A stretch of DNA of 27,715 bases from a virus, in the IMG/VR virus record IMGVR_UViG_3300042560_001599, positions 1 to 27,715 of that record; one strand, written 5' to 3'. The translations under genes and the position numbers were made by a program. Below the pieces are notes generated by a model, which saw only the letters and a list, made by a program, of their open reading frames with translations, had not been told where the DNA came from and ran no database searches. This document shows, one piece after another, positions 22,984 through 27,715 of the stretch; the stretch's first letter is position 1; each line of letters begins with the position of its first letter.

Positions 22984-23377
22984 TTGAAATGAGTAATTGT
23001 CGGATACGGCATGCCGTAAATGGACCGTCTGCAATGAGCTGCCAGATAGCTCTCATCGCTGCGCGGGCCCGCTTTTCAGACGTGATCGACTCCGTCTGAT
23101 CCATGGCAGCAATCACTGCCTTCAGGCACTGCTGAAACAGGAGATCGTCCTGCTGCATCAGCGCCTCGCGCCAGTTTGCCACCTCAGTCAGTGACAGCGG
23201 ACCGAAGTTGCGAATCTTCATCAGATCGCTGCCGCTGGCCAGCATGATCTGCTGAGCGGTATCGTATCCGCCACGCTTCAGCGCGTTTTGCGTCCTTTGC
23301 GAGATATGCTGCTGCGTCTCTGGCAACAGCCGAAAATCCGACCAGGCATTGGTTTGGGTATTCTGATTCGGCCGCAT
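22976..23377 (-). CDS. RNA polymerase alpha C-terminal domain-like DNA-binding protein
   Basis: 133 residues. Residues 24-72 match the alpha-CTD of bacterial RNA polymerase closely: ISQRTQNALKRGGYDTAQQI, then DLMKIRNFGPLSLTEVANW. Aligned to E. coli alpha, R28, N31, G59, S62 and E65 fall on R265, N268, G296, S299 and E302 with the same spacing (3, 28, 3 and 3 residues). These positions include the UP-element DNA contacts. K298 is replaced by Leu. Residues 73-133 are a helical tail of unknown role. No alpha N-terminal domain is present, so it cannot replace alpha, but it may compete for promoters or activators. It sits in the early-type leftward operon. Confidence 0.75.
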   Translation of the reverse strand: MRPNQNTQTNAWSDFRLLPETQQHISQRTQNALKRGGYDTAQQIMLASGSDLMKIRNFGPLSLTEVANWREALMQQDDLLFQQCLKAVIAAMDQTESITSEKRARAAMRAIWQLIADGPFTACRIRQLLISNA

Positions 23378-23525
23378 TACGAGCTTTCAGTGGTGATTCT
23401 GCATAAACAAAATCTATTACAGATGTTGAAGGAATAGCAAAATAGAAGGGCTGCATGAAGTGAGCTGCGTGGCCGCGCACAGGATGCCATGGCTGAATGA
23501 GTGCGCAATGTGTTTTAGGGCACAT
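23184..23525 (-). CDS. Doubtful or decayed small gene
   Basis: An open frame of 113 codons from ATG 23525, which overlaps the HTH gene's stop like other junctions in this operon; ATG 23456 is a second possible start. Residues 24-55 (QPFYFAIPSTSVIDFVYAES, then PLKARNAAE) look like a real small protein with a strand and a helix. The last 65 codons lie over the alpha-CTD-like gene in another frame and look like shadow sequence. The 5' part may be the remnant of a gene truncated by frameshift or fusion. It is the only open frame that fills the 137 bases between its neighbours. Confidence 0.3.
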   Translation of the reverse strand: MCPKTHCALIQPWHPVRGHAAHFMQPFYFAIPSTSVIDFVYAESPLKARNAAESEYPNQCLVGFSAVARDAAAYLAKDAKRAEAWRIRYRSADHAGQRQRSDEDSQLRSAVTD

Positions 23526-23865
23526 GTTTCCATAGTTTTCTGTTAAGAATTCTGCTGGTGTGATCGCGGCTCATGCCAAATCGCTGAGCGATTTCCTGCA
23601 CCGACGCCCCTTCTCGGCGCAATTGCCGCATCTGGCGCACGTTGTCCTCGTTGAGCACAGCGCTGGCATGCTGGGACCCCTTCGGGCCGGTGCCAGGGCG
23701 CCTGGAGCCGCGCTTGGGCCCTGGCTTGCGGGGGAAGTATTCCTCGATCGTCCTGGTCGTCTGATCGCAGTCAAGACACCGAAGCCAGCGGTGGGCGCCC
23801 TCAAGGCGCTGTTCGGTGTGGATGACACGGGTATGGCCACCACAAAAGCGACATGGAAACCCCAT
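23515..23865 (-). CDS. Zinc-ribbon plus helix-turn-helix regulator
   Basis: 116 residues. The N-terminal 45 residues form a zinc ribbon with C5-x2-C8 and C30-x2-C33 (CRFCGG, RCLDCDQTTRTIEEY), like the first domain of NrdR. NrdR is the repressor of ribonucleotide reductase genes; its ATP-cone is missing here. Residues 46-65 are a basic Pro/Gly/Arg linker. Residues 68-114 are a helix-turn-helix (VRQMRQLRREGASVQEIAQR, then FGMSRDHTSRILNRK) like those attached to phage HNH nucleases and resolvases. It probably binds DNA and regulates phage or host genes. It starts three bases after the preceding stop. Confidence 0.75.
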   Translation of the reverse strand: MGFPCRFCGGHTRVIHTEQRLEGAHRWLRCLDCDQTTRTIEEYFPRKPGPKRGSRRPGTGPKGSQHASAVLNEDNVRQMRQLRREGASVQEIAQRFGMSRDHTSRILNRKLWKHVP

Positions 23866-23868
23866 CGA

Positions 23869-24084
23869 TCAAGCGATCGATCCCAGCATGATGTCTTCGC
23901 CCGTGTCGGAGTAGACCAGGCAGTCCTTGGACCAGCCAAGGGGGTTGCCCTTCACTGGCGTTGCGGCGACATCGGGTTTTTCGATAGAAACGATTTCATC
24001 AACGAAATCTTCCGCGATGTCCTCGCTATCAGCCCAAACATAGGCTTCGTATGTAACAGAAGCAACAAAAAGCTGTTTGCTCAT
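23869..24084 (-). CDS. Small acidic protein of unknown function
   Basis: 71 residues from ATG 24084, which overlaps the previous stop (ATGA). The sequence MSKQLFVASVTYEAYVWADS, then EDIAEDFVDEIV and NPLGWSKDCLVYSDTGEDI has two strands, an acidic helix and a W-x-K-D-C-L-V-Y-x-x-x-G-E-D-I end. I recall similar short proteins in phage early regions without assigned function. No membrane segment or cofactor motif. Confidence 0.6.
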   Translation of the reverse strand: MSKQLFVASVTYEAYVWADSEDIAEDFVDEIVSIEKPDVAATPVKGNPLGWSKDCLVYSDTGEDIMLGSIA

Positions 24085-24287
24085 GATTCGCAAAGATCAG
24101 AGAAGAATGCGACGAATTCGGCGTCGTCTTTTGTAAATTTTTTGACGGCCTGTGCAATGGCACGCAATATCGTTACAAATACAAAGCCCGGAAAAAGTAG
24201 GGAAAGGAAGCCGAGCAGCGCGAAGAAAAGACGCTGCTTGAACGTAATCACTTTTGCGATGTCAGACATGAATTCAGTTGCTTTCAT
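24081..24287 (-). CDS. Small membrane protein
   Basis: 68 residues from ATG 24287, overlapping the previous stop (ATGA). A positively charged FKQRL is followed by one long hydrophobic segment (LFFALLGFLSLLFPGFVFVT, residues about 20-40) and then a basic RAIAQAVKKF. It is therefore probably an inner membrane protein with one or two passes. The C-terminal stretch (DDAEFVAFFSDLCES) is acidic. A role in superinfection exclusion or host membrane change is possible but only a guess from context. Confidence 0.65.
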   Translation of the reverse strand: MKATEFMSDIAKVITFKQRLFFALLGFLSLLFPGFVFVTILRAIAQAVKKFTKDDAEFVAFFSDLCES

Positions 24288-24487
24288 CTCATTAACCAGC
24301 AATGCCAATCGTTTTCAGTGGTAATAAAAGCGCAGTCACCTGGAATGTCATAGGTGTTGGATTCGTAAAAGCCATCAGTGCCCCATAACTCTAGCATATA
24401 AGAAGCCTTATTGGCCCAGAAAAAGCGACCGATGTTGCCGCCGTTGCTTGAAATGCTAATAAAAGCATCAGGAGTGAATGGCGTCAT
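24284..24487 (-). CDS. Small protein of unknown function
   Basis: 67 residues: MTPFTPDAFISISSNGGNIG, then RFFWANKASYMLELWGTDG and a Trp-rich end. It is short, with several aromatic residues and an acidic, probably beta-rich middle. No motif known to me. It starts 20 bases before the end of the previous gene and its stop overlaps the next start, so it belongs to the leftward operon. Confidence 0.6.
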   Translation of the reverse strand: MTPFTPDAFISISSNGGNIGRFFWANKASYMLELWGTDGFYESNTYDIPGDCAFITTENDWHCWLMR

Positions 24488-24764
24488 TGTTCAATTCGTT
24501 GACGATGTCGAAAATGTCTTGGCGGATACCGTCGGCACCCTTGATGCGGACCGCCAGTGCGGTCAGCGCAGCGGCCAGAGCCTTGCTGGTGCTTTGCTGC
24601 TCGTGGAACGCCTCCAGGATTGCTGTGCTGGCCGGGGAGGGCTCAGCAAGCGCTGCACTGGCGATGTCGACCCACTGCTGGAACACCACCCGATAACGAG
24701 GGGGCCAGTCGGCTTTCTCGAGGCAGTCGAGCAGCTCGACGGACAGCGCACGAAAGTCAGTCAT
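24468..24764 (-). CDS. MTDFRAL-type small protein
   Basis: 98 residues. The N-terminus MTDFRALSVELLDCLEKADW and the following helix ending AALAEP match those of the gene at 25015-25245, so the two are paralogues in their first 40-50 residues. The rest is helical (AILEAFHEQQSTSKALAAAL, then QDIFDIVNELNND). I recall such MTDFRAL proteins in cyanophage accessory regions, with no known function. It overlaps the previous stop (ATGA). Confidence 0.7.
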   Translation of the reverse strand: MTDFRALSVELLDCLEKADWPPRYRVVFQQWVDIASAALAEPSPASTAILEAFHEQQSTSKALAAALTALAVRIKGADGIRQDIFDIVNELNNDAIHS

Positions 24765-25018
24765 TGCGCACCCTCCAGCTCGGCGGCGATGGCGAGGAGT
24801 TGGCTTCGTGTTTCTTGTCGCTGCCCACGTCGTATCTCTCGGCAGGAGTACACATCCCCTGCTGGCCTCATGCCTGTCGGAGCTGGTTCATCTGGCACCA
24901 CCTGATCTGCAGCAGCTCGCAGGGCAGCGGCAGCAATCCACGGTGAATAGCACTCGGCCTCTACCTCGTAACGCACGGCATCCAGCACCACCTGCGCGGT
25001 GGGGGAGAGGTTAGTCAT
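24761..25018 (-). CDS. Small protein of the LSPxAQ-VLDA type, unknown function
   Basis: 85 residues: LSPTAQVVLDAVRYEVEAEC, then WIAAAALRAAADQVVPDEP and a C-terminal TRSQLLAIAAELEG. The A-A-L-R-A-A-A-D-Q-V-V-P and L-L-A-I-A-A-E-L-E-G patterns occur, as I recall, in many short phage and cyanobacterial proteins. The middle (about 45-70) is variable and Arg-rich. It is mainly helical without catalytic residues. It begins and ends with ATGA overlaps within the leftward operon. Confidence 0.65.
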   Translation of the reverse strand: MTNLSPTAQVVLDAVRYEVEAECYSPWIAAAALRAAADQVVPDEPAPTGMRPAGDVYSCREIRRGQRQETRSQLLAIAAELEGAQ

Positions 25019-25245
25019 CGTAACTCCAGTACAGAACGAGCAATGTTAAGGAAAGTTTCTAGGCTGATGTAGTTCCAGTCGTTGTCGTTAAAAAGTTCAA
25101 CTAACTCTTCATCCGTCGGCTCCTGCTCCTCGGGCTCAGCCAGGGCGGCGCGGGCGCGGACAAGCAAATCGTGGTGCGCCTCATCAACAGCGTATGTGTT
25201 GAACGCGGCATGAAGCTCAGCGCACAACGCTCGGAAGTCAGTCAT
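25015..25245 (-). CDS. MTDFRAL-type small protein (second copy)
   Basis: 76 residues from ATG 25245; the longer open frame upstream is inside the neighbouring gene. The start MTDFRALCAELHAAFNTYAV and the LVRARAALAEP segment are shared with the gene at 24468. It is followed by an acidic EEQEPTDEELVELFNDNDWN and a helix ARSVLELR. It overlaps the previous gene's stop by 8 bases and the next start by ATGA. Duplication or domain shuffling between the two genes is likely. Function unknown. Confidence 0.7.
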   Translation of the reverse strand: MTDFRALCAELHAAFNTYAVDEAHHDLLVRARAALAEPEEQEPTDEELVELFNDNDWNYISLETFLNIARSVLELR

Positions 25246-25534
25246 TGGGTAGGGCCTCCAGGGCGCGTCGGATTTCAGCAAGTCCAGTCCTGTACCTAGG
25301 CTCGTCGCTCTCTAGCTCTGTCACTCTGGCAAGCGCTTGTTGCTTTAGGCTTGATGGTTTGGGCTCGGTCTGCTGCCTGAGGAACTCCACCATCAAGCGG
25401 TGGGCTTCACCAGCATCAGCAATGAATTGACCCCGATAGTGGAAGCCTTCTTTGTCAAAATGGATGACCTCTTCCATTCCATCAGGAGAGTTTTGTTGAA
25501 AAATAACTTTGTTGTCCATTGTTGGTTCAGGCAT
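25238..25534 (-). CDS. SLK-module small protein
   Basis: 98 residues from ATG 25534 (ATG 25519 also possible). Residues 1-40 are a beta-type domain (NKVIFQQNSPDGMEEVIHFD, then GFHYRGQFIAD). A helix follows, then PKPSSLKQQALARVTELESD and a closing RRALEALPND. The P-x-P-x-S-L-K module also appears in the gene at 25527 (PKPPSLKERL), so this is a shared block. It starts in an 8-base overlap with the previous stop. Function unknown. Confidence 0.65.
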   Translation of the reverse strand: MPEPTMDNKVIFQQNSPDGMEEVIHFDKEGFHYRGQFIADAGEAHRLMVEFLRQQTEPKPSSLKQQALARVTELESDEPRYRTGLAEIRRALEALPND

Positions 25535-25859
25535 CGAGCTGCTCCAGAAGTTTCAATGCCTCTCTTTCGTCTCCATCGACGATTGCCTTTGACAATCTTT
25601 CCTTCAAGCTCGGCGGCTTGGGGCGGCGGGCGGCGCGGATGTAGCGAGCAAAGTCATAAGCATCCTCACCAGCGTCAATTTCAACCAGCCTTAGGCACGC
25701 CTCCAGCTCCTGGTCGGCGCCCCATTGGGCGGCGCGGTTGGCGATGTGCTGTTCGTACGCCCAGTTTTCATCGTTGTGTGGCACGCCTAACAGGTTTGCA
25801 TCGTGCCCCCACTGCTGTACCAGCTCCGGCGGTGGGGTGATGGGGCTTGAGGTGGTCAT
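25527..25859 (-). CDS. ITPPPELVQQW / SLK small protein
   Basis: 110 residues. It begins MTTSSPITPPPELVQQWGHD. The middle contains RAAQWGADQELEACLRLVE and YIRAARRPKPPSLKERLSK, and the end is REALKLLEQLDA. This block pattern (ITPPPELVQQW, WGADQELEAC, ARRPKPPSLKE) is one I recall from small proteins of cyanobacteria and their phages. It shares the SLK module with the gene at 25238. It overlaps its neighbours by ATGA and 8 bases. No function is known. Confidence 0.65.
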   Translation of the reverse strand: MTTSSPITPPPELVQQWGHDANLLGVPHNDENWAYEQHIANRAAQWGADQELEACLRLVEIDAGEDAYDFARYIRAARRPKPPSLKERLSKAIVDGDEREALKLLEQLDA

Positions 25860-26092
25860 AGTTTGTCGATGGGGGTGAAGGTCAGCTCAAACCACTGCTG
25901 TTCGGCGTTGCACCAGAGCAGGCGAGCGGGTTGATCGTCGGGGTAGTACCAGATCAGCTGCTCGCGGAAGTCGTGTTTGGGGTAGTCGCTGGGTGACTGT
26001 TTGCCGCGTTTCAGGTGGATCCTGTAGTTCTCGCCGTGGTGGGGCATCCTGAATCCCTTGGCGCCGTCGAAGCCAGCTTCAGTGGGGGTCAT
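25856..26092 (-). CDS. Small protein of unknown function
   Basis: 78 residues: MTPTEAGFDGAKGFRMPHHG, then NYRIHLKRGKQSPSDYPKHD and a tail with ARLLWCNAEQQWFELTF. A small beta-rich domain with several Trp and His. It ends in an ATGA overlap with the next gene and begins in one with the previous. No known motif. Confidence 0.6.
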   Translation of the reverse strand: MTPTEAGFDGAKGFRMPHHGENYRIHLKRGKQSPSDYPKHDFREQLIWYYPDDQPARLLWCNAEQQWFELTFTPIDKL

Positions 26093-26592
26093 CGGTCGGC
26101 CTCCTGCTCAAGCCAGCGGCCTAGTGCAAAGCCGCTTAGATCGCCGCAATCTTTTAGGTGCGCCGCCACTTCACGGATTGCAGCACGGGCTTCTTCCGCC
26201 TCCGTGCCTAGGTCGATTTCATAGGCTTTGTCGATGCTTCGCTGCACCCGCTCCACCAGCGAACTCCTGATTTGGCGATTGTTAGGAATTGGCTTGGAGT
26301 TTGGTGCCAGTAGGTCCCTGACCTGCTGCGCTTGCTCCGGCGTCAGTTGCAGCGGCTCGTTGATCTCATAGACCTTCGATGTTTTGCGTTCGGGCAACCC
26401 TGCTGCCGCACGGATCTGCTCCGGTGTGGCGTTGCGGATCAGTTCCATGCACGCATGAAAGCGGCGGTCGTTCTCTTCCTCGTCGATCGGCTCAGACTGC
26501 TGCTGCGGAGCCTCTAACGCTTCGACCCTGGCTCGAAGCTCGAGGATGGCATCTGGCCAGCGTCCTGCATCTGTTTCCCATTGCTGGGTCAT
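26089..26592 (-). CDS. Modular coiled-coil/helical protein
   Basis: 167 residues from ATG 26592; the open frame upstream is the next gene's shadow. Residues 1-30 (WETDAGRWPDAILELRARVE, then ALEA) form a coiled-coil start. The centre has MELIRNATPEQIRAAAGLPE and LTPEQAQQVRDLL. The end is SSLVERVQRSIDKAYEIDLG, then ARAAIREVAAHL. The S-L-V-E-R-V and A-R-A-A-I-R-E-V-A blocks are ones I recall as repeated in cyanophage small-protein operons. No enzyme motif. Confidence 0.6.
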   Translation of the reverse strand: MTQQWETDAGRWPDAILELRARVEALEAPQQQSEPIDEEENDRRFHACMELIRNATPEQIRAAAGLPERKTSKVYEINEPLQLTPEQAQQVRDLLAPNSKPIPNNRQIRSSLVERVQRSIDKAYEIDLGTEAEEARAAIREVAAHLKDCGDLSGFALGRWLEQEADR

Positions 26593-26762
26593 AGCCGCAC
26601 CTCCACGCCCACGATGTAGCGGTAGACGCCGGCCACGGTGCTGCATGCTTGCAGATCAAGGCTGCTCACCTTGCAGCCGGTGGTCTTCAGAAACTGATCC
26701 AGAGCATTTTGAATTGTGACCTCGAGAGCTGCCTTGGCAGTCTTCGCTTCTTCAATAGTCAT
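26589..26762 (-). CDS. Small protein of 57 residues
   Basis: A complete frame from ATG 26762 to TGA 26589-26591. The product starts MTIEEAKTAKAALEVTIQNA and ends with STVAGVYRYIVGVEVRL. It has a helix, a short C-x-V loop (TTGCKVSSLDLQAC, two Cys) and a final strand pair. It begins by ATGA overlap with the microprotein before it and its stop overlaps the next start, like all operon junctions here. No function is recognised. It is short but has good coding character and tight spacing. Confidence 0.65.
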   Translation of the reverse strand: MTIEEAKTAKAALEVTIQNALDQFLKTTGCKVSSLDLQACSTVAGVYRYIVGVEVRL

Positions 26763-26848
26763 GGCAACATTTTAGATAGGACAAGAATAATCAACGCAAA
26801 TAAACCCCAAATAGCAAATAGTCGAATAGCTAAATCATGAAGCTCCAT
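26759..26848 (-). CDS. 29-residue membrane microprotein
   Basis: ATG 26848 to TGA 26759-26761 encodes MELHDLAIRLFAIWGLFALI, then ILVLSKMLP. Residues 6-24 are one strongly hydrophobic helix with an acidic and His-containing N-terminus and a Lys near the C-terminus. It starts 14 bases inside the preceding HhH gene and ends in an ATGA overlap with the 57-residue gene. The A+T content is higher than in its neighbours. It fills the only gap between two operon genes, so translation is plausible. It could also be chance. Confidence 0.5.
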   Translation of the reverse strand: MELHDLAIRLFAIWGLFALIILVLSKMLP

Positions 26849-27158
26849 TGCTGTAAGCAGTGCAAAGCTCGATGATTCTATGGGCCCTTGTGGGACCGAT
26901 TTGGTCCATCAGTAACAAATCATCAAATTCAAGGCTTAGGACGTGCTCGACGGAGAACACTCCTGCTCGAAGCAGCGGATGCAATAAGGATACATCATTG
27001 CGCAAGGCCAGGCGCAACTCGACGTGGTCGTTGCTCGAATTGAACCTGTCCAGCAACTGCAGCCACTCGAACGCCGGCGTCGGACTGGCTTGCGCCGCCT
27101 GTCGCAGCGCCCGCGCCAAGTCGCACGACATGTGATACCAGAACTGGTTGCCTTGCAT
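26835..27158 (-). CDS. Helix-hairpin-helix protein, distant alpha-CTD-like
   Basis: 107 residues from ATG 27158; the longer frame upstream is a shadow. Residues 55-95 (RNDVSLLHPLLRAGVFSVEH, then FDDLLLMDQIGPTRAHRIIE) fit a helix-hairpin-helix or alpha-CTD-like fold, with a QIGPTRA turn in place of the NFGPLSL of the protein at 22976. The N-terminal half (RALRQAAQASPTPAFEWLQL) is helical. Probably a nucleic acid binder. It starts by TGATG overlap with the preceding gene. Confidence 0.55.
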   Translation of the reverse strand: MQGNQFWYHMSCDLARALRQAAQASPTPAFEWLQLLDRFNSSNDHVELRLALRNDVSLLHPLLRAGVFSVEHVLSLEFDDLLLMDQIGPTRAHRIIELCTAYSNGAS

Positions 27159-27301
27159 CAGGCTTCCCGCATCAACTCCAGCAGCCGCAGTAGGTATGCG
27201 GCGAATCCCACATGGGTCATCACAGCGTGAGTCCCGGGGGCGCGGCCGTAGGACTCTTCCCACCACTCCTTGAAAGCGGCCTCGATCGATTCTTGGTTCA
27301 T
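27158..27301 (-). CDS. Small protein of unknown function
   Basis: 47 residues from ATG 27301, overlapping the previous stop (ATGA). The sequence MNQESIEAAFKEWWEESYGR, then PGTHAVMTHVGFAAYLLRLL contains W-W and P-G-T-H-A-x-x-T-H-V-x-F-A-A-x-L-L, which I recall as conserved in short phage early proteins. A helical protein of unknown role. Its last base overlaps the next start (TGATG). Confidence 0.65.
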   Translation of the reverse strand: MNQESIEAAFKEWWEESYGRAPGTHAVMTHVGFAAYLLRLLELMREA

Positions 27302-27714
27302 GGGACGTACCAGAGCTTCTGTCCAGTCTTGGCAATCCAAGCGTCGTACTCCTTGCGAGCAGCGTCAACAGCTTCGAGCTCAATCTCTCGAAGTTCTTCC
27401 TCCGAAAATTCCTTGCCAAGAATTTCACGAAACTTTACCTTAAAGATTTTGTTGTACTGGTTGAGCTGATCTTGCGCGGATCCGCCGCTCTTGGCCGAAT
27501 TCACCTCGGCCGCAAACTTCAACGCAATGCGCTTCTTGGTGGTGATGCGGTGCATCCAGGCTGAGCTGAACGGCACCCCAGAAGCCTCCTGCTTCACCGA
27601 CGCCTTGGACAGCGCCTCGTCAATAGAAGCAATGGTCGCTTTCAGTTCTGAGTGAAAGCCATCAAGTTCTTCTTTGCTAAGTGATTGGATTTGATCAATG
27701 GGAACCGAACGGCT
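27298..27714 (-). CDS. Coiled-coil protein, 5' end outside the window
   Basis: The reading frame is open to the right edge, so the start is not in the window; the only candidate inside is GTG 27597. The visible 138 residues are helical and charged: LSKEELDGFHSELKATIASI near the edge, PFSSAWMHRITTKKRIALKF in the middle, and FREILGKEFSEEELREIELE at the end. No known motif. It is the first visible gene of the leftward operon. Confidence 0.6.
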   Translation of the reverse strand, partial: SRSVPIDQIQSLSKEELDGFHSELKATIASIDEALSKASVKQEASGVPFSSAWMHRITTKKRIALKFAAEVNSAKSGGSAQDQLNQYNKIFKVKFREILGKEFSEEELREIELEAVDAARKEYDAWIAKTGQKLWYVP

Positions 27715-27715
27715 G

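Noticed and set aside
23560-24324. Long plus-strand open frame of 254 codons
   Set aside because: It runs antisense over four well-packed minus-strand genes, including the zinc-ribbon/HTH regulator; its product has no recognisable pattern.
1-27715. tRNA genes, CRISPR arrays, insertion sequences or integrase/attachment sites
   Set aside because: No cloverleaf, spaced direct repeats, transposase or recombinase motif was found on either strand.

Overview
The window is a contiguous piece of a double-stranded DNA tailed phage genome, either a free phage or a prophage-like segment, with a siphovirus, lambda-type tail module. No rRNA, tRNA, CRISPR array, insertion sequence, integrase or bacterial housekeeping gene was seen. 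The host is most likely a unicellular (pico)cyanobacterium. This rests on the ThyX signature (R-T-H-R-V-G-V-S-F-D-V-Q-S), the lysozyme with its extra N-terminal segment, and the right-hand set of small MTDFRAL / SLK / ITPPPELVQQW-type proteins, which I associate from memory with cyanophages. The host call is inference, not proof.

Layout, rightward block (1-17.5 kb): the C-terminus of a HK97-fold major capsid protein, two small head proteins, a head-tail joining protein, an AT-richer fibre-like gene with an Mtd-type N-terminus, a tail terminator, the tail tube protein followed by a rho-independent terminator, and the tail assembly chaperones G and G-T. G-T is made through a -1 frameshift at GGGAAAC followed by a hairpin. 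Then come a 1323-residue tape measure protein, the lambda-like tip genes M, L, K, I and J in lambda order, and a five-gene fibre cassette, one member of which ends in an S74 self-cleaving chaperone. Nearly all junctions are ATGA, TGATG or TAATG overlaps, so the block probably acts as one late operon.

Lysis and nucleotide block (17.6-21.9 kb): a one-pass membrane protein, an opposite-strand HNH endonuclease, a 46-codon holin-like gene with a possible second -1 frameshift (A AAA AAG) into a 67-codon extension, a two-domain endolysin (GH24 muramidase plus M15 peptidase), small unknowns on both strands, dCTP deaminase, ThyX, and a second HNH endonuclease.

Leftward block (27.7-21.8 kb): about 20 tightly overlapping small genes on the minus strand, probably an early or host-takeover operon. 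Recognisable members are a deoxynucleoside monophosphate kinase, a zinc-ribbon/helix-turn-helix regulator, a small CxxC protein, and a protein that closely resembles the DNA-binding C-terminal domain of the RNA polymerase alpha subunit. A second helix-hairpin-helix protein of the same general kind lies upstream. The dCTP deaminase, ThyX and dNMP kinase together would steer host nucleotides towards dTTP for phage replication. The two blocks converge at 21.8-21.9 kb.

The most unusual items are the alpha-CTD-like protein, the possible frameshifted extension in the lysis cassette, the 29-residue membrane microprotein, and the shuffled small-protein modules.
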